A stretch of 64,000 nt of DNA from Robiginitalea marina (GCF_024006985.1 NZ_JAMXIB010000005.1:186001-250000), one strand, 5' to 3'; numbered from the stretch's first letter, positions 8,423 to 17,214 are shown. Numbers and translations: made by a program. Notes: a model not told the origin generated them from the sequence alone.

Positions 8423-9205
8423 CTATTTGAGCCCCCGGAAGAGGTCCTCCATTTTTTGTTGCTCCTCTTCGGCTAAAACGGGGTCAACCAGTATGCGTCC
8501 GCTGTGTTCATCGGTGATGATTTTCTTGCGGGAGGCTATTTCCACCTGTACCTGGGGTGGGATGGTGAAAAAGGAGCCCCCTGAGGCCCCGCGTTCCACG
8601 GCTACCACGGCCAGGCCGTTCTTCACCCGGTTGCGTATCCGCTTGTAGGCGGAAAGCAGCCGCTCTTCGATGATCTGTTCGAATTCCGCAGATTTCTCCA
8701 CCAGGGCCTTTTCTTCTTTTTCGGTTTCGGCCAGGATGGCATCCAGCTCCCCTTTTTTATGCTTCAGGTGGGTTTCCCGCTCCCCGAGTTGTTCCTTGGT
8801 AGAAGCGATCAGCTCTTTTTTCTGCTCAATCTGGGCCTTGTATTCCCGGATGTGCTTTTCGGCCAACTGTATTTCCAGTTCCTGATATTCGATTTCCTTG
8901 GCAAGGGAGTTGAATTCCCTGTTGTTGCGGACGTTTTTTTGCTGTTCGTTGTATTTTTTGATCAGGGTTTTGGCGTCCTCAATGGTATTTTTCTTCGCCG
9001 TGATTTCGTAGTTGATGGTCTCTACATCGGTTTTAAGCTTGTCTATCCGCGTTTTCAGCCCCTGAACGTCGTCTTCCAGATCTTCCACCTCCAGCGGCAA
9101 CTCCCCGCGGACATTGCGGATCTCGTCTACCCGCGAATCGATGAGTTGCAGGTCATAGAGGGCTCTGAGTTTTTCTTCTACAGTCACTTCGGTCTTTGCT
9201 GGCAT
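8423..9205 (-). CDS. Coiled-coil protein of the C4 zinc-ribbon (zf-RING_7) family, cysteines lost
   Basis: 260 aa. Residues about 10-175 form a long alpha-helical coiled coil (heptad-rich, highly charged), followed by a C-terminal domain that aligns by eye with the C4-type zinc ribbon of bacterial CT398/zf-RING_7 proteins (VERGASGGSFFTIPPQ ... DEHSGRILVDP). In usual members the positions here occupied by Ser, Ser, Asp and Ser are metal-binding cysteines; this protein contains no cysteine at all. Function of the family is not firmly known; roles in nucleic-acid binding or secretion have been proposed. It lies 2 nt after the Nif3 gene and is probably co-transcribed with it, a pairing common in bacteria. 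Confidence 0.88.
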   Translation of the reverse strand: MPAKTEVTVEEKLRALYDLQLIDSRVDEIRNVRGELPLEVEDLEDDVQGLKTRIDKLKTDVETINYEITAKKNTIEDAKTLIKKYNEQQKNVRNNREFNSLAKEIEYQELEIQLAEKHIREYKAQIEQKKELIASTKEQLGERETHLKHKKGELDAILAETEKEEKALVEKSAEFEQIIEERLLSAYKRIRNRVKNGLAVVAVERGASGGSFFTIPPQVQVEIASRKKIITDEHSGRILVDPVLAEEEQQKMEDLFRGLK

Positions 9206-9207
9206 AA

Positions 9208-10302
9208 CTAGAAATAGTTGATGGGGTTTGTTTTCGTCTCCGATAAAGAGATGGCAAAATTAGGAATTTTTTCGGTAAGATAATCGACCAGCAGGTTTTT
9301 TGTAAACTGCTCACTTTCATAGTGTCCGATGTCGGCAACCACCATCCGGTCTGCGGCCCGGAAGAAGTCGTGGTATTTGACGTCGCCTGTGAGCAGGATG
9401 TCGGCCCCGGCGGCCCGGGCTGCGTCAATGGCAAAGGCCCCGCTTCCACCTAACACCGCTACCTTTGAAACCAGCCTGTCGTGGAACCTGGAATGGCGGA
9501 TGCAAGGGGTCCCGAAACGCTCCCGCACCAGTTTTAGAAATTCCCCGGGGGTCATAGGCGATTCCAGTTCCCCGACCATCCCCATTCCCAGGTGCTGGTG
9601 GGCATTCGAAAGGGGGGTCACTTCATAGGCGGCTTCCTCATAAGGGTGGTGGGCAAAAAGGGCCTGCAGTACGGCCGGCTCCCGGTCGGCGGTAAAGGTG
9701 AGGTGCAACTGGGCTTCCGGTTCCAGGTGCAGTTTCCCCGGCTGGCCAACGGCGGGGTTGGCCTGCTCTGAGGGGAGAAAGCTGCCGGTCCCCTCCAGGG
9801 AAAAGCTGCAGTGGCTGTAATCCCCGATTTGTCCGGCACCGGCATCGAATAGCTTTTCGAGCAGGGCGTCTTTCTGGCCCCGGGGAACATAGGTGACCAG
9901 CTTTTTGATCATCCCCTGCTTTGGGATCAGGATACGGGTGCGTTGGAGCCCCAGGACCTCGCAGATCTTTCCGTTGACCCCCTGGCGGACGTTGTCAAGG
10001 GCGGTATGCATGCTGTACAGGGCCACCTGGTGCCTGATAGCCAGGGCTACGGTCCGTTCCACATAGGTGGCCCCGGTAAGCCTTTTCAGGCCCTTGAAAA
10101 GGATGGGGTGGAAACTGACAACAAGGTTGCAATTTTTTTCCACAGCCTCCTCCACCACGGCCTCCAGGGTATCGAGGGTTACCAGGATGCCGGTGACCTC
10201 CATATGAGGGTCCCCCACCAGGAGGCCCACATTGTCAAATTCTTCGGCAAAGGCCAGGGGTGCCCTTTCTTCCAGTATACTGGTGATCTCTTTTACGGTC
10301 AT
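9208..10302 (-). CDS. Nif3-like dinuclear metal-centre protein (GTP cyclohydrolase I type 2 homologue)
   Basis: 364 aa, the long YqfO-type form: an N-terminal Nif3 half with SFHPILFKGLKRL and SMHTALDNVRQGVN metal-site segments, an inserted PII/CutA-like domain around residues 125-235, and a C-terminal half with LLTGDVKYHDFF and VVADIGHYESEQF supplying the remaining metal ligands. The family forms hexameric toroids with two metals per subunit; the biochemical function is uncertain. First gene of a two-gene operon with the coiled-coil protein. A -7 element lies at 10328-10335. Confidence 0.93.
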   Translation of the reverse strand: MTVKEITSILEERAPLAFAEEFDNVGLLVGDPHMEVTGILVTLDTLEAVVEEAVEKNCNLVVSFHPILFKGLKRLTGATYVERTVALAIRHQVALYSMHTALDNVRQGVNGKICEVLGLQRTRILIPKQGMIKKLVTYVPRGQKDALLEKLFDAGAGQIGDYSHCSFSLEGTGSFLPSEQANPAVGQPGKLHLEPEAQLHLTFTADREPAVLQALFAHHPYEEAAYEVTPLSNAHQHLGMGMVGELESPMTPGEFLKLVRERFGTPCIRHSRFHDRLVSKVAVLGGSGAFAIDAARAAGADILLTGDVKYHDFFRAADRMVVADIGHYESEQFTKNLLVDYLTEKIPNFAISLSETKTNPINYF

Positions 10303-10327
10303 CCGGGTTTCAGCTTTTGGGTCCCCT

Positions 10328-10335
10328 CAAAGATA
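10328..10335 (-). promoter_or_regulatory. -7 element for the Nif3 operon
   Basis: Minus strand reads TATCTTTG, 25 nt before the Nif3 ATG. It lies inside the spacer of a weaker plus-strand candidate for lpxK (TTTG 10316-10319, TATTTTCG 10342-10349, one mismatch, 22-nt spacer), so the two divergent promoters probably interpenetrate. Confidence 0.45.
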
Positions 10336-10354
10336 ATTAACTATTTTCGCTCCG

Positions 10355-11347
10355 ATGAAGCTGCTCAGAAAACTTGCCTATCCCCTGTCCCTTTTGTACG
10401 GCGCTGTGGTTTTCCTGCGCAACAAGGCTTATGATTGGGGCTGGCTGGCTTCGCGCGGGTATGAGGTGCCCGTCTTGTGCATCGGGAACCTCAGCGTGGG
10501 GGGCAGCGGGAAGACCCCCATGGTGGAATGGGTGCTCCGGGAACTCCTGCCCGTGCGGCGGGTCGCCGTGTTGAGTCGGGGCTACAAACGCAAGTCCAGG
10601 GGGTTCCGGCTCGTGCTACACGGGAGTACTGCCGAACAGGCAGGGGACGAACCCCTGCAGATTGCCCGGAAGTTCCCGGGGGCTATTGTGGCGGTGGATG
10701 CCAACCGGCAGCGTGGGATCGAAACCCTAATGGCGCGCGAAAAACCCGAACTGATTATCCTCGATGACGGGTTCCAGCACCGGAAGGTGCGTCCTTTCCG
10801 GGCGGTGCTGCTTACGGCTTACGGGGAACTATACCCTGAAGAACCTTATTTGCCGACGGGCAACCTGCGCGACCACCGGTCTCAGGCCGACCGGGCCGAC
10901 CTGGTGGTGGTCACCAAATGCCCCGTCGACCTTTCGCAAGCCGAAAGGGCCCGCATTCGGGAAAAGCTCGGGTTACGGCCGGGGCAACAACTGGCCTTTG
11001 CCTCCCTCGGCTATGGGGACCCCATAGGGCCGGACGGGAAAACGGCAGACTGGTGGGGCTTCGGGGAGGAACCTTTCACTTTGGTTACCGGCATCGCCCG
11101 ACCCGAACCCCTGGTGGGTTTCCTCAAGGGAAAGGGGCTTTCTTTTGAACACTTCAGGTACCCCGACCACCATGCCTTTACCCCGGGGGACCTGCGCAAG
11201 CTCCGGGGCAGGGGTAGGCTGCTGACCACCGAGAAGGATGCGGTGCGGCTGGGGGGGCGCGTTGGGAACCTCTGGGTACTGCCCGTGAGGCACTCCTTTT
11301 CCCCTGCAGACCGGGAGGTCATGGAGGGGTTCCTGTCACAGTTTTAG
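10355..11347 (+). CDS. lpxK: Tetraacyldisaccharide 4'-kinase
   Basis: Lipid A pathway kinase that phosphorylates the 4' position of the tetraacyl-disaccharide-1-phosphate at the inner membrane. 330 aa. N-terminal hydrophobic anchor (LAYPLSLLYGAVVFLRN) is followed by the Walker A loop GNLSVGGSGKTPM and by LIILDDGFQHRKV, the LpxK-specific DDGFQHR motif. Single gene, convergent with the hybrid kinase and sharing 4 bp at the stops. Implies a conventional LPS-bearing outer membrane. Confidence 0.96.
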   Translation: MKLLRKLAYPLSLLYGAVVFLRNKAYDWGWLASRGYEVPVLCIGNLSVGGSGKTPMVEWVLRELLPVRRVAVLSRGYKRKSRGFRLVLHGSTAEQAGDEPLQIARKFPGAIVAVDANRQRGIETLMAREKPELIILDDGFQHRKVRPFRAVLLTAYGELYPEEPYLPTGNLRDHRSQADRADLVVVTKCPVDLSQAERARIREKLGLRPGQQLAFASLGYGDPIGPDGKTADWWGFGEEPFTLVTGIARPEPLVGFLKGKGLSFEHFRYPDHHAFTPGDLRKLRGRGRLLTTEKDAVRLGGRVGNLWVLPVRHSFSPADREVMEGFLSQF

Positions 11348-13560
11348 GAAAGGGATTTCCGCATTTTTGGGGCCACCATGTGCTCCCCGATCTTTTCGTA
11401 AAAGACGTCGGGCTTAAAGGGTTTGGTCACCACATCATTGCATCCTGCGGCATAGAAGGCTTCCAGGCTGTCGTCGAGGGAGATTGCCGTGAGCGCAATG
11501 ATGGGGGTATCCGGGTTGAACCGGCGGATTTCCTCCGTGGCCTCGACCCCGCTGATCCCCGGCATATGGATATCCATAAGGATGCCGTCATAGTCGTTGT
11601 TTCTGGCCAGATCGATAGCCTCGGTGCCATTGTTGGCAATATCGCAGCTGATGCCTTTTTTGTTCAGCATTTTCCGGGTAATGACCTGGTTGATCTTGTT
11701 GTCTTCCACCACCAGCAGGTGCAACCCGTCGTACTGGTAATCCTCGCGGGAAATTTCAAAGGGGATGTCATCGATCAGGTCGTCCCTGCATTTCATTTTC
11801 AGCTCAAAGAAAAATGAGCTGCCTTTTCCCAGTTCGCTTTCGAGCTGTATCTGGCTGCCGAAAAGCCCCAGCAGGCTCTTTACAATCGTAAGTCCCAGGC
11901 CTGTACCCCCGTATTCCCTGTTGATTTGTATGGAGCCCTGTTCAAAGCTGTCGAAGATGTTGGCCTGCCTGTCCTTTTCGATGCCTATGCCATTATCCCG
12001 GATTTCGAAATAGACATTGGCGGTGTCACCAGACTTCTCCAGCAGTTTGGCAATGATCACCACTTCCCCGTCCCGCGTAAATTTCAGGGCGTTGCCCACG
12101 AGGTTCATAAAGACCTGCGAAAGCTTTACCGGATCGCTCATCAGATGGGCAGGGATTTGCGGGTCATAGTCCAGGATCAGCTGGTTGTTCCGGTCGCGTG
12201 CCGATTGCTGCAGGGAATTGACCACATCGGTCAGGACCTTTTTCAGGTTAGTGTCCACCTCAAGGGGTTCCAGCTTGTCGGCGTCGATTTTGTTGATCTG
12301 CAGGATGTCGTTGATGAAATTCAGCAGGTAGTCGCCAGAGAATTTGAGGGCTTTCAGGTGCTCCAGCTGGTTGTTGCGGGGGTTTTCCTCCAGCAGCAGG
12401 TGGGTGAGCCCGGTGACCGCATAGAGGGGGGTGCGCAGTTCGTGGCTTACGGTGGAGAGGAAATTGGTCTTCGCCTCCATGGCCTGAACTGCGGCATCAC
12501 GGGCCAGCTGGAGTTCCCGGTTCTTGGTTTGCAACAGGTCATTGGTCCTGAGCTTGATCTGGTTGTTCCGGTAGAGGGAAACCGCCAGCAGGGAAATGAT
12601 GGTCAGGAAGGCCGAGGTCAGGATGGTGGCAATTTCGGAACGGTTCGCAGATTCGCTCACCTCCTTGAGGTCCGAACGCAGTTTGTCCACGGTATTGGAT
12701 AGCTGCTCCAGGACTTCTTTGCTGGCAGCCCTGTTCTCTGCCTCCAGTTTATCGCGGGTATAGAGGGAATCGCTCAGTTTCAGCAGGTTCTGAATGGGGG
12801 TGAGTGCCATCTCATACATCCCGCTTCTTTCATACAAATCGGCCATAAGGCGGTTGGCCTTCCTGAATTCCCCGGAGAATTCATTGGCCTGGGCAATCCG
12901 CAGGGCGATTTCCCCGTTCCTGATGGCATTTTCATTTTCCCCCCTTGCGGTATAAATCTCGGCCAGCTCAAGGTGGGCCTGGGTCCTTAAAAAATCCTTT
13001 TCGTACTCATCGTTGTTGTTAGTGAGCGCGTTGAACCGGGTAATCGCCTCATCCACCCAGTTGGTGCGCTGCTTGTAGATTTTGCCTTCGAGCAGCGTAA
13101 CCCGGTTTAACAGGTTCCGGTCATTGCTCAGCTTTTTTACTTCCCCGAGCAGTTCCAGGGCGAATTCGGGCAATCCTGCCAGGAATTGAAACTGGGCATA
13201 CAGGAAAAGGTGCGAGGCAGAGCCGTAATTGTAATCCAGGTTTTCCAGAAGGATGTCAGCACTGTCATAATGGGTTTCGGCTTCCTGGGGCTTGCCCATT
13301 TGCAGGTACACCTGGGCATACATGTGGTGGGTGTTGATGGTGTAGTGCACGTTTTCGTTCTGCTGGGCCCATTGTTCAGCCTTTCCAAGGGCCTCCAGGG
13401 CCCTGACCATCTTGTCCTGGTTTTTATAGGCGCGGGCACTGGACATCAGTGCCTTGAATTCCATGTCGTCAGCGGAGGGCTGGGCCATAAGCCGCCCTGC
13501 AGGGGCCATCAAAAGCAGCCCCAGCGCAAGCCAAAGGATATGTGCGAAGCGCCCTGTCAA
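11344..13560 (-). CDS. Hybrid sensor histidine kinase with periplasmic TPR domain
   Basis: 738 aa. Signal peptide (cut near MAQ, residue 27), an all-helical TPR-like sensor region to about residue 290, a short coiled coil, one membrane span (about 303-325), HisKA with phospho-acceptor His373 (TVSHELRTP), HATPase (NALKFTRDGEV and GIGIEKDRQA), and a C-terminal receiver with acceptor Asp663 (LMDIHMPG). No output domain, so signal must pass to an Hpt or regulator elsewhere. Start is TTG at 13560, overlapping the TGA of the GAPDH gene (TTGA); the next ATG (13509) would cut the signal peptide in half. Last gene of an apparent lipA-gap-kinase operon. Confidence 0.92.
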   Translation of the reverse strand: MTGRFAHILWLALGLLLMAPAGRLMAQPSADDMEFKALMSSARAYKNQDKMVRALEALGKAEQWAQQNENVHYTINTHHMYAQVYLQMGKPQEAETHYDSADILLENLDYNYGSASHLFLYAQFQFLAGLPEFALELLGEVKKLSNDRNLLNRVTLLEGKIYKQRTNWVDEAITRFNALTNNNDEYEKDFLRTQAHLELAEIYTARGENENAIRNGEIALRIAQANEFSGEFRKANRLMADLYERSGMYEMALTPIQNLLKLSDSLYTRDKLEAENRAASKEVLEQLSNTVDKLRSDLKEVSESANRSEIATILTSAFLTIISLLAVSLYRNNQIKLRTNDLLQTKNRELQLARDAAVQAMEAKTNFLSTVSHELRTPLYAVTGLTHLLLEENPRNNQLEHLKALKFSGDYLLNFINDILQINKIDADKLEPLEVDTNLKKVLTDVVNSLQQSARDRNNQLILDYDPQIPAHLMSDPVKLSQVFMNLVGNALKFTRDGEVVIIAKLLEKSGDTANVYFEIRDNGIGIEKDRQANIFDSFEQGSIQINREYGGTGLGLTIVKSLLGLFGSQIQLESELGKGSSFFFELKMKCRDDLIDDIPFEISREDYQYDGLHLLVVEDNKINQVITRKMLNKKGISCDIANNGTEAIDLARNNDYDGILMDIHMPGISGVEATEEIRRFNPDTPIIALTAISLDDSLEAFYAAGCNDVVTKPFKPDVFYEKIGEHMVAPKMRKSLS

Positions 13561-14567
13561 ATGTAGCCTTTATGCATGAGCCATTTCACCGTGTCGATGA
13601 TGCGGCTGCTGTAACCGGTTTCGTTATCGTACCACCCGATGACTTTCACCATGGTGCCGATCACCGAAGTCATCTGAGAATCAAACGTACAGGAGTACGA
13701 ACTATTGTTTATATCGATGGAAACTATGGGGTCTTCGGTGTAAAAAAGGATGTTCTTCATGGCCCCTGCGGCGTGTTGTTTAAAGGCCTCATTGATCTGC
13801 CCGATACTTACGGGGTTCCTCACGTTTGCGGTCAGGTCGGTCAGCGAGCCGTTCGGCACGGGCACCCTGATCCCGCAACCGCCGATTACCCCGGCCAGGT
13901 GGGGGAAGATGTGCGTGAGTGCCTTGGCTGCCCCCGTGGTGGTGGGGACAATGGACTGGGCAGCTGCCCGGCTCCGCCTCAGGTCGCGATGGGGACGGTC
14001 GTGCAGGCTTTGGTCCGAGGTGTACGAATGTACCGTGGTGATATACGCCTGTTCGATGCCGCAAAGGGAATCGAGGATCTGCACCATTGGGGCCGCGTTG
14101 TGGGTGGTGCAGGAGGCATTGCTGAAAATGCGGTCCTCAGCCCTCAGGCTTTCGTGGTTGATGCCGAATACCGCCATGGGAATGGAGTCTTCCTCCGGAG
14201 GGGCACTGAGCAGTACCCGCGGGGCCCCGGCCCGCAAATGCCCTTCCAGGGCCGCCCGGGTCTTCAGCCGCCCGGTAGCCTCCACAACCAGGTCGACTCC
14301 GGCTTCGGCCCACGGAATACGCTCCGGGTCGGGGTGTTGGGTGACCCTGCTGGTCTGCCGGCCCGCCCTGATCTGTCCGCGGCCCGCCTGCACCTCTGCC
14401 GGGAACACCCCGTGGATGCTGTCGTATTTGAGAAGGTGGGCCAGGGTATGGGCATCGGCCAGGTCGTTTACCAGGCCTACGTCAATGCCCTCCACCCCGT
14501 CAAGCAGTCGGTAGAGGGTCCGGCCGATACGGCCGAATCCGTTGATGCCAAGGGTAATTTTTTTCAT
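13557..14567 (-). CDS. gap: Glyceraldehyde-3-phosphate dehydrogenase
   Basis: 336 aa NAD(P)-dependent glycolytic/gluconeogenic enzyme. Rossmann motif INGFGRIGRTLYR at the N terminus, catalytic cysteine in SNASCTTHN, and the C-terminal WYDNETGYSSR. Phosphorylating GAPDH fold throughout. The position after the nucleotide-binding beta strand reads VNDLAD, giving Asp at the usual NAD-preferring site. It sits 26 nt downstream of lipA and overlaps the kinase start by 4 nt, so the three are probably one transcript. Flavobacteria often have more than one gap; which paralogue this is cannot be told from the window. Confidence 0.95.
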   Translation of the reverse strand: MKKITLGINGFGRIGRTLYRLLDGVEGIDVGLVNDLADAHTLAHLLKYDSIHGVFPAEVQAGRGQIRAGRQTSRVTQHPDPERIPWAEAGVDLVVEATGRLKTRAALEGHLRAGAPRVLLSAPPEEDSIPMAVFGINHESLRAEDRIFSNASCTTHNAAPMVQILDSLCGIEQAYITTVHSYTSDQSLHDRPHRDLRRSRAAAQSIVPTTTGAAKALTHIFPHLAGVIGGCGIRVPVPNGSLTDLTANVRNPVSIGQINEAFKQHAAGAMKNILFYTEDPIVSIDINNSSYSCTFDSQMTSVIGTMVKVIGWYDNETGYSSRIIDTVKWLMHKGYI

Positions 14568-14593
14568 GGCCGTGGCGTATGTGGGCTGCCGGC

Positions 14594-15469
14594 TTAGTCA
14601 ATATGCTTGTGCGCCTTGTAGGAGGAGCGGACCAGCGCCCCGCTTTCCACATGGCGAAAGCCCATGGCCAAACCGATTTCCCGGTATTTCCCGAACTGGT
14701 CGGGGGTGATGAAGGTTTTGACCGGCAGGTGTTTTTTGGAGGGTTGCAGGTATTGCCCGATGGTAACCACATCCACCCCTGCCCCCTTCAGGTCCTCCAG
14801 GGTTTGGATGACCTCGGCTACTTCTTCCCCCAACCCCAGCATAATGCCGGATTTGGTCCGCCGGGCCCCATGGTCTTTCAGGTACCTGAGCACGCCCAGG
14901 CTACGGTCATATTTGGCCTGAATACGCACCTCACGCGTGAGGCGCCTTACAGTTTCCATATTGTGGGAGATTACCTCCGGGGCCACCTCCAGTATTCGGT
15001 CCAGGTGCCTTTCCACCCCCTGGAAATCAGGGATCAGGGTCTCCAGGGTCGTTTCAGGGTTCATGCGCCGGATGGCCTTTACCGTTTCGCCCCACAGGAT
15101 GGAGCCCATGTCTTTCAGGTCATCCCTGTCCACTGAAGTGATGACGGCGTGCCGGATGCCCATGATCTTGATCGACCGGGCCACTTTTTCAGGTTCCGCC
15201 CAGTCCACTTCCTCAGGCCGTCCTGTTTTTACCCCGCAGAAGCCGCAGGAACGCGTGCAGACATTCCCCAGGATCATGAAGGTGGCGGTGCCTTCGCCCC
15301 AGCATTCCCCCATGTTGGGGCAGCTCCCCGAGGTACAGATGGTGTGCAGGTTATAGGTGTCTACCAGGTTGCGCAACTGGGTGTATTTCTTCCCGGTAGG
15401 CAGCTTGACGCGAAGCCATTTGGGTTTCCCTTTGGGAGGGATGACCGATTCCAGGGTGGAGGTGCTCAT
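14594..15469 (-). CDS. lipA: Lipoyl synthase
   Basis: Radical-SAM enzyme that inserts two sulfurs into protein-bound octanoate to make lipoate for 2-oxoacid dehydrogenases. 291 aa. Auxiliary cluster cysteines [12 protein letters not shown], radical-SAM triad CTRSCGFC, and the C-terminal RSSYKAH serine ligand are all present. Preceded by a -7 element at 15484-15491 and a terminator for the upstream sigma gene. Heads the likely lipA-gap-kinase operon. Confidence 0.97.
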   Translation of the reverse strand: MSTSTLESVIPPKGKPKWLRVKLPTGKKYTQLRNLVDTYNLHTICTSGSCPNMGECWGEGTATFMILGNVCTRSCGFCGVKTGRPEEVDWAEPEKVARSIKIMGIRHAVITSVDRDDLKDMGSILWGETVKAIRRMNPETTLETLIPDFQGVERHLDRILEVAPEVISHNMETVRRLTREVRIQAKYDRSLGVLRYLKDHGARRTKSGIMLGLGEEVAEVIQTLEDLKGAGVDVVTIGQYLQPSKKHLPVKTFITPDQFGKYREIGLAMGFRHVESGALVRSSYKAHKHID

Positions 15470-15483
15470 AAAACAATTTTCAG

Positions 15484-15491
15484 CAAATATA
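15484..15491 (-). promoter_or_regulatory. -7 element for lipA
   Basis: Minus strand reads TATATTTG (TAnnTTTG), 14 nt before the lipA ATG. The -33 region would fall in the terminator hairpin of the upstream gene and shows no clear TTG. Confidence 0.45.
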
Positions 15492-15523
15492 CAAACAAAA
15501 ACCCGCCTGCAGTCCCGCAGGCG
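15492..15523 (-). terminator. Intrinsic terminator after the first ECF sigma gene
   Basis: Minus-strand hairpin, stem CGCCTGC/GCAGGCG (15504-15510 with 15517-15523), 6-nt loop, then GGTTTTTGTTTG. Lies 31 nt after the sigma stop. Confidence 0.75.
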
Positions 15524-15554
15524 TTGCAGGCTGCAGGGCAGGGTGGCGACGGGC

Positions 15555-16133
15555 TCATTCCCCTTTCCGGTCCCCGTCGATCAGGGAGGCGAGCAATTTT
15601 TTCGCCCGCAGGAGTTTTACCTTGACGTTGCCGATGGGTTCCTTCAATTCCCGGGCAATCTCCGCATAGCTCAATTCCCGAAAATAGCGCAGTTCAATTA
15701 CATCCCGGTACGGTTCCTTAAGGCTTTTGAGGTAGTGCAGCAGGGTTTTCAGGTTTTGTTCGGTGATCAGCCGGTCTTCGGCGCTGGGGGCGTCATCCAT
15801 CACCTCCCGTATCGCCTCCCCGGAGGAGTTTTCCGTCTGTTGCAACACGTTGCGCTTGCGCTTGCGCAACAGGTCCACGTGGAGGTTTTTAGAGATGGTG
15901 ATCAGCCAGGTATTGAACCCGAACCTGGGGTCGTAGGTGTCGATTTTGTCGAACGCGCGCGCAAAGGTCTGGATGGTGATATCTTCCGCGTCATTTTCGT
16001 TTTGTGTCCTTTTGAGCTGGTACCCGTAGACCTCAGGCCAGTAGCGGTCCAGGAGCTGGCTGAAGGCTTTCTGATTGCCTTCCTTGGCTCTTTGAATGAT
16101 TTGCGATATGTCGGTTTCCTGGGGTTGGGACAC
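15555..16133 (-). CDS. ECF-type RNA polymerase sigma factor
   Basis: 192 aa sigma-70 family protein: region 2 ([13 protein letters not shown]-like, with [14 protein letters not shown] as the core-binding/-10 helix) near residues 20-95 and region 4 ([21 protein letters not shown] equivalent, helix-turn-helix) near 130-185. Starts with GTG at 16133. No adjacent anti-sigma gene; the only upstream neighbour is the small Cys-rich protein gene 51 nt away. Regulon unknown. Confidence 0.9.
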   Translation of the reverse strand: MSQPQETDISQIIQRAKEGNQKAFSQLLDRYWPEVYGYQLKRTQNENDAEDITIQTFARAFDKIDTYDPRFGFNTWLITISKNLHVDLLRKRKRNVLQQTENSSGEAIREVMDDAPSAEDRLITEQNLKTLLHYLKSLKEPYRDVIELRYFRELSYAEIARELKEPIGNVKVKLLRAKKLLASLIDGDRKGE

Positions 16134-16184
16134 AGGGGGGGCTTAAGGGGACTGCGTTGGATCAGGGAGGGGAGGGGCCATGGC

Positions 16185-16385
16185 TCAGGCCCCGGCGTCC
16201 TGATTGCAGTCTTGTTCTGAGGGCAATTTACCGCACATGCCGCAGGCGGCCCCGTCCTTGTTCAGGTGGGGGTTCTGGCTGGCACAGGTGCCGGCAAACC
16301 GGCCGTTTTTCTTCGCCCAGATTTTAATGGAGATCCCGGCAAAGGCCACGGCCATCAGCCCGATGGTAAGGAGCATCAGCTTCAT
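16185..16385 (-). CDS. Small membrane-anchored Cys-rich protein
   Basis: 66 aa: one N-terminal membrane helix (LMLLTIGLMAVAFAGISIKI), then a short hydrophilic tail with four cysteines (TCASQNP, ACGMCGK, DCNQ), resembling conserved flavobacterial 'membrane or secreted protein' entries. The CxxC and neighbouring Cys may bind metal or be redox-active. ATG at 16385 (MKLMLL) chosen because a full promoter (16401-16429) ends 15 nt upstream; a longer frame would start inside that promoter. Followed by the ECF sigma gene, possibly in one transcript. Function unknown. Confidence 0.75.
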   Translation of the reverse strand: MKLMLLTIGLMAVAFAGISIKIWAKKNGRFAGTCASQNPHLNKDGAACGMCGKLPSEQDCNQDAGA

Positions 16386-16400
16386 AGGGTTCAATTTGTG

Positions 16401-16429
16401 CAAAGGTATAAAAAAAGCCCCTATCACAA
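16401..16429 (-). promoter_or_regulatory. Promoter of the small Cys-rich protein gene
   Basis: Minus strand: TTG (16427-16429), 18-nt spacer, TACCTTTG (16401-16408), a full match to the Bacteroidetes consensus. The -33 TTG lies in the loop and stem of the terminator of the operon upstream. Confidence 0.6.
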
Positions 16430-16437
16430 GGGGCTTT
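16411..16437 (-). terminator. Intrinsic terminator after the anti-sigma gene
   Basis: Perfect 9-bp stem AAAGCCCCT/AGGGGCTTT (16414-16422 with 16429-16437), 6-nt loop, then TTTTTT on the minus strand. 19 nt past the anti-sigma stop. Confidence 0.85.
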
Positions 16438-16455
16438 CCTTTGCTATGGCAGCTG

Positions 16456-17214
16456 TCAGTAGTTGATGTTGGCCACGATATTCTGTACGGTGGGGGTCGA
16501 ATTCCCGCCCTGTGGTTCTATGGTGATGTACCCCAGCGCCTTTTCTCCGTAGGGCAGGGCCAAAAGCTGGTCCTTGTCCCTGAAGTCCTTCAGGATCCCC
16601 AGGTTGACCATCTCTCCGTTCACCTCGGCCCACATTTGGTAGCACTGGTCTTCAGGCAATTGGGGCAGGTTCCTGACGTTGATATACGACAACTTTTTCA
16701 CCGGGTTTACATAGGCGATGGCCTTGAGTTCCCTGGCCTTCTGGTTGCCATTGACCAGGAATTTCCGGGTTTGGGGGTTGTTCAGAACGATAAACTGGTT
16801 TCGCACGTCCTCGAGCTGCTGTTTCATGTCGGCTTCCAGGACCTGGATTTTGTTGTTCACCAAGGCATTTTCCTGCTGCAGGTTCTGGTTCTGGTTCCAG
16901 AAAAAGTAGGAAGCACCTGCAAAGAAGAGGGCTGCGAAACTGGCGGCAATGGCATACCGGCGAAACCTGCTCCGCCCGGCATGTTGTTGCTGAATGCTGC
17001 GGACAATGCGCTCGCGCAGTCCTTCAGGGGTCTTCCTGGAATACAGCCGGGCAAAGGTTTCCAGGTTTTCCTCCAGTTCCCTGTAGGCCTCCCTTACCTC
17101 CGGATACATGGCGATGTACCGCTCAACGCGCGCAGATTCCTCTGCGGTGGTGGTATCGAGCAGATACTTTTCAAGCAGGTCGCTTTCAAGGAAAAGGTGT
17201 ATTTTTTCTTTCAT
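16456..17214 (-). CDS. RskA-family anti-sigma factor
   Basis: 252 aa. Cytoplasmic N-terminal anti-sigma domain (about 1-95, ESDLLEKYLLDTTTAEES), one membrane span (AIAASFAALFFAGASYFFW), a coiled segment, and a C-terminal RskA periplasmic domain (LPEDQCYQMWAEVNGEMV, YITIEPQGG). Start is ATG 17214, giving an ATGA overlap with the sigma gene stop; the ATG four codons earlier is less likely. It should bind and hold the partner sigma factor inactive at the membrane until a periplasmic signal arrives. Ends at a strong terminator. Confidence 0.92.
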   Translation of the reverse strand: MKEKIHLFLESDLLEKYLLDTTTAEESARVERYIAMYPEVREAYRELEENLETFARLYSRKTPEGLRERIVRSIQQQHAGRSRFRRYAIAASFAALFFAGASYFFWNQNQNLQQENALVNNKIQVLEADMKQQLEDVRNQFIVLNNPQTRKFLVNGNQKARELKAIAYVNPVKKLSYINVRNLPQLPEDQCYQMWAEVNGEMVNLGILKDFRDKDQLLALPYGEKALGYITIEPQGGNSTPTVQNIVANINY

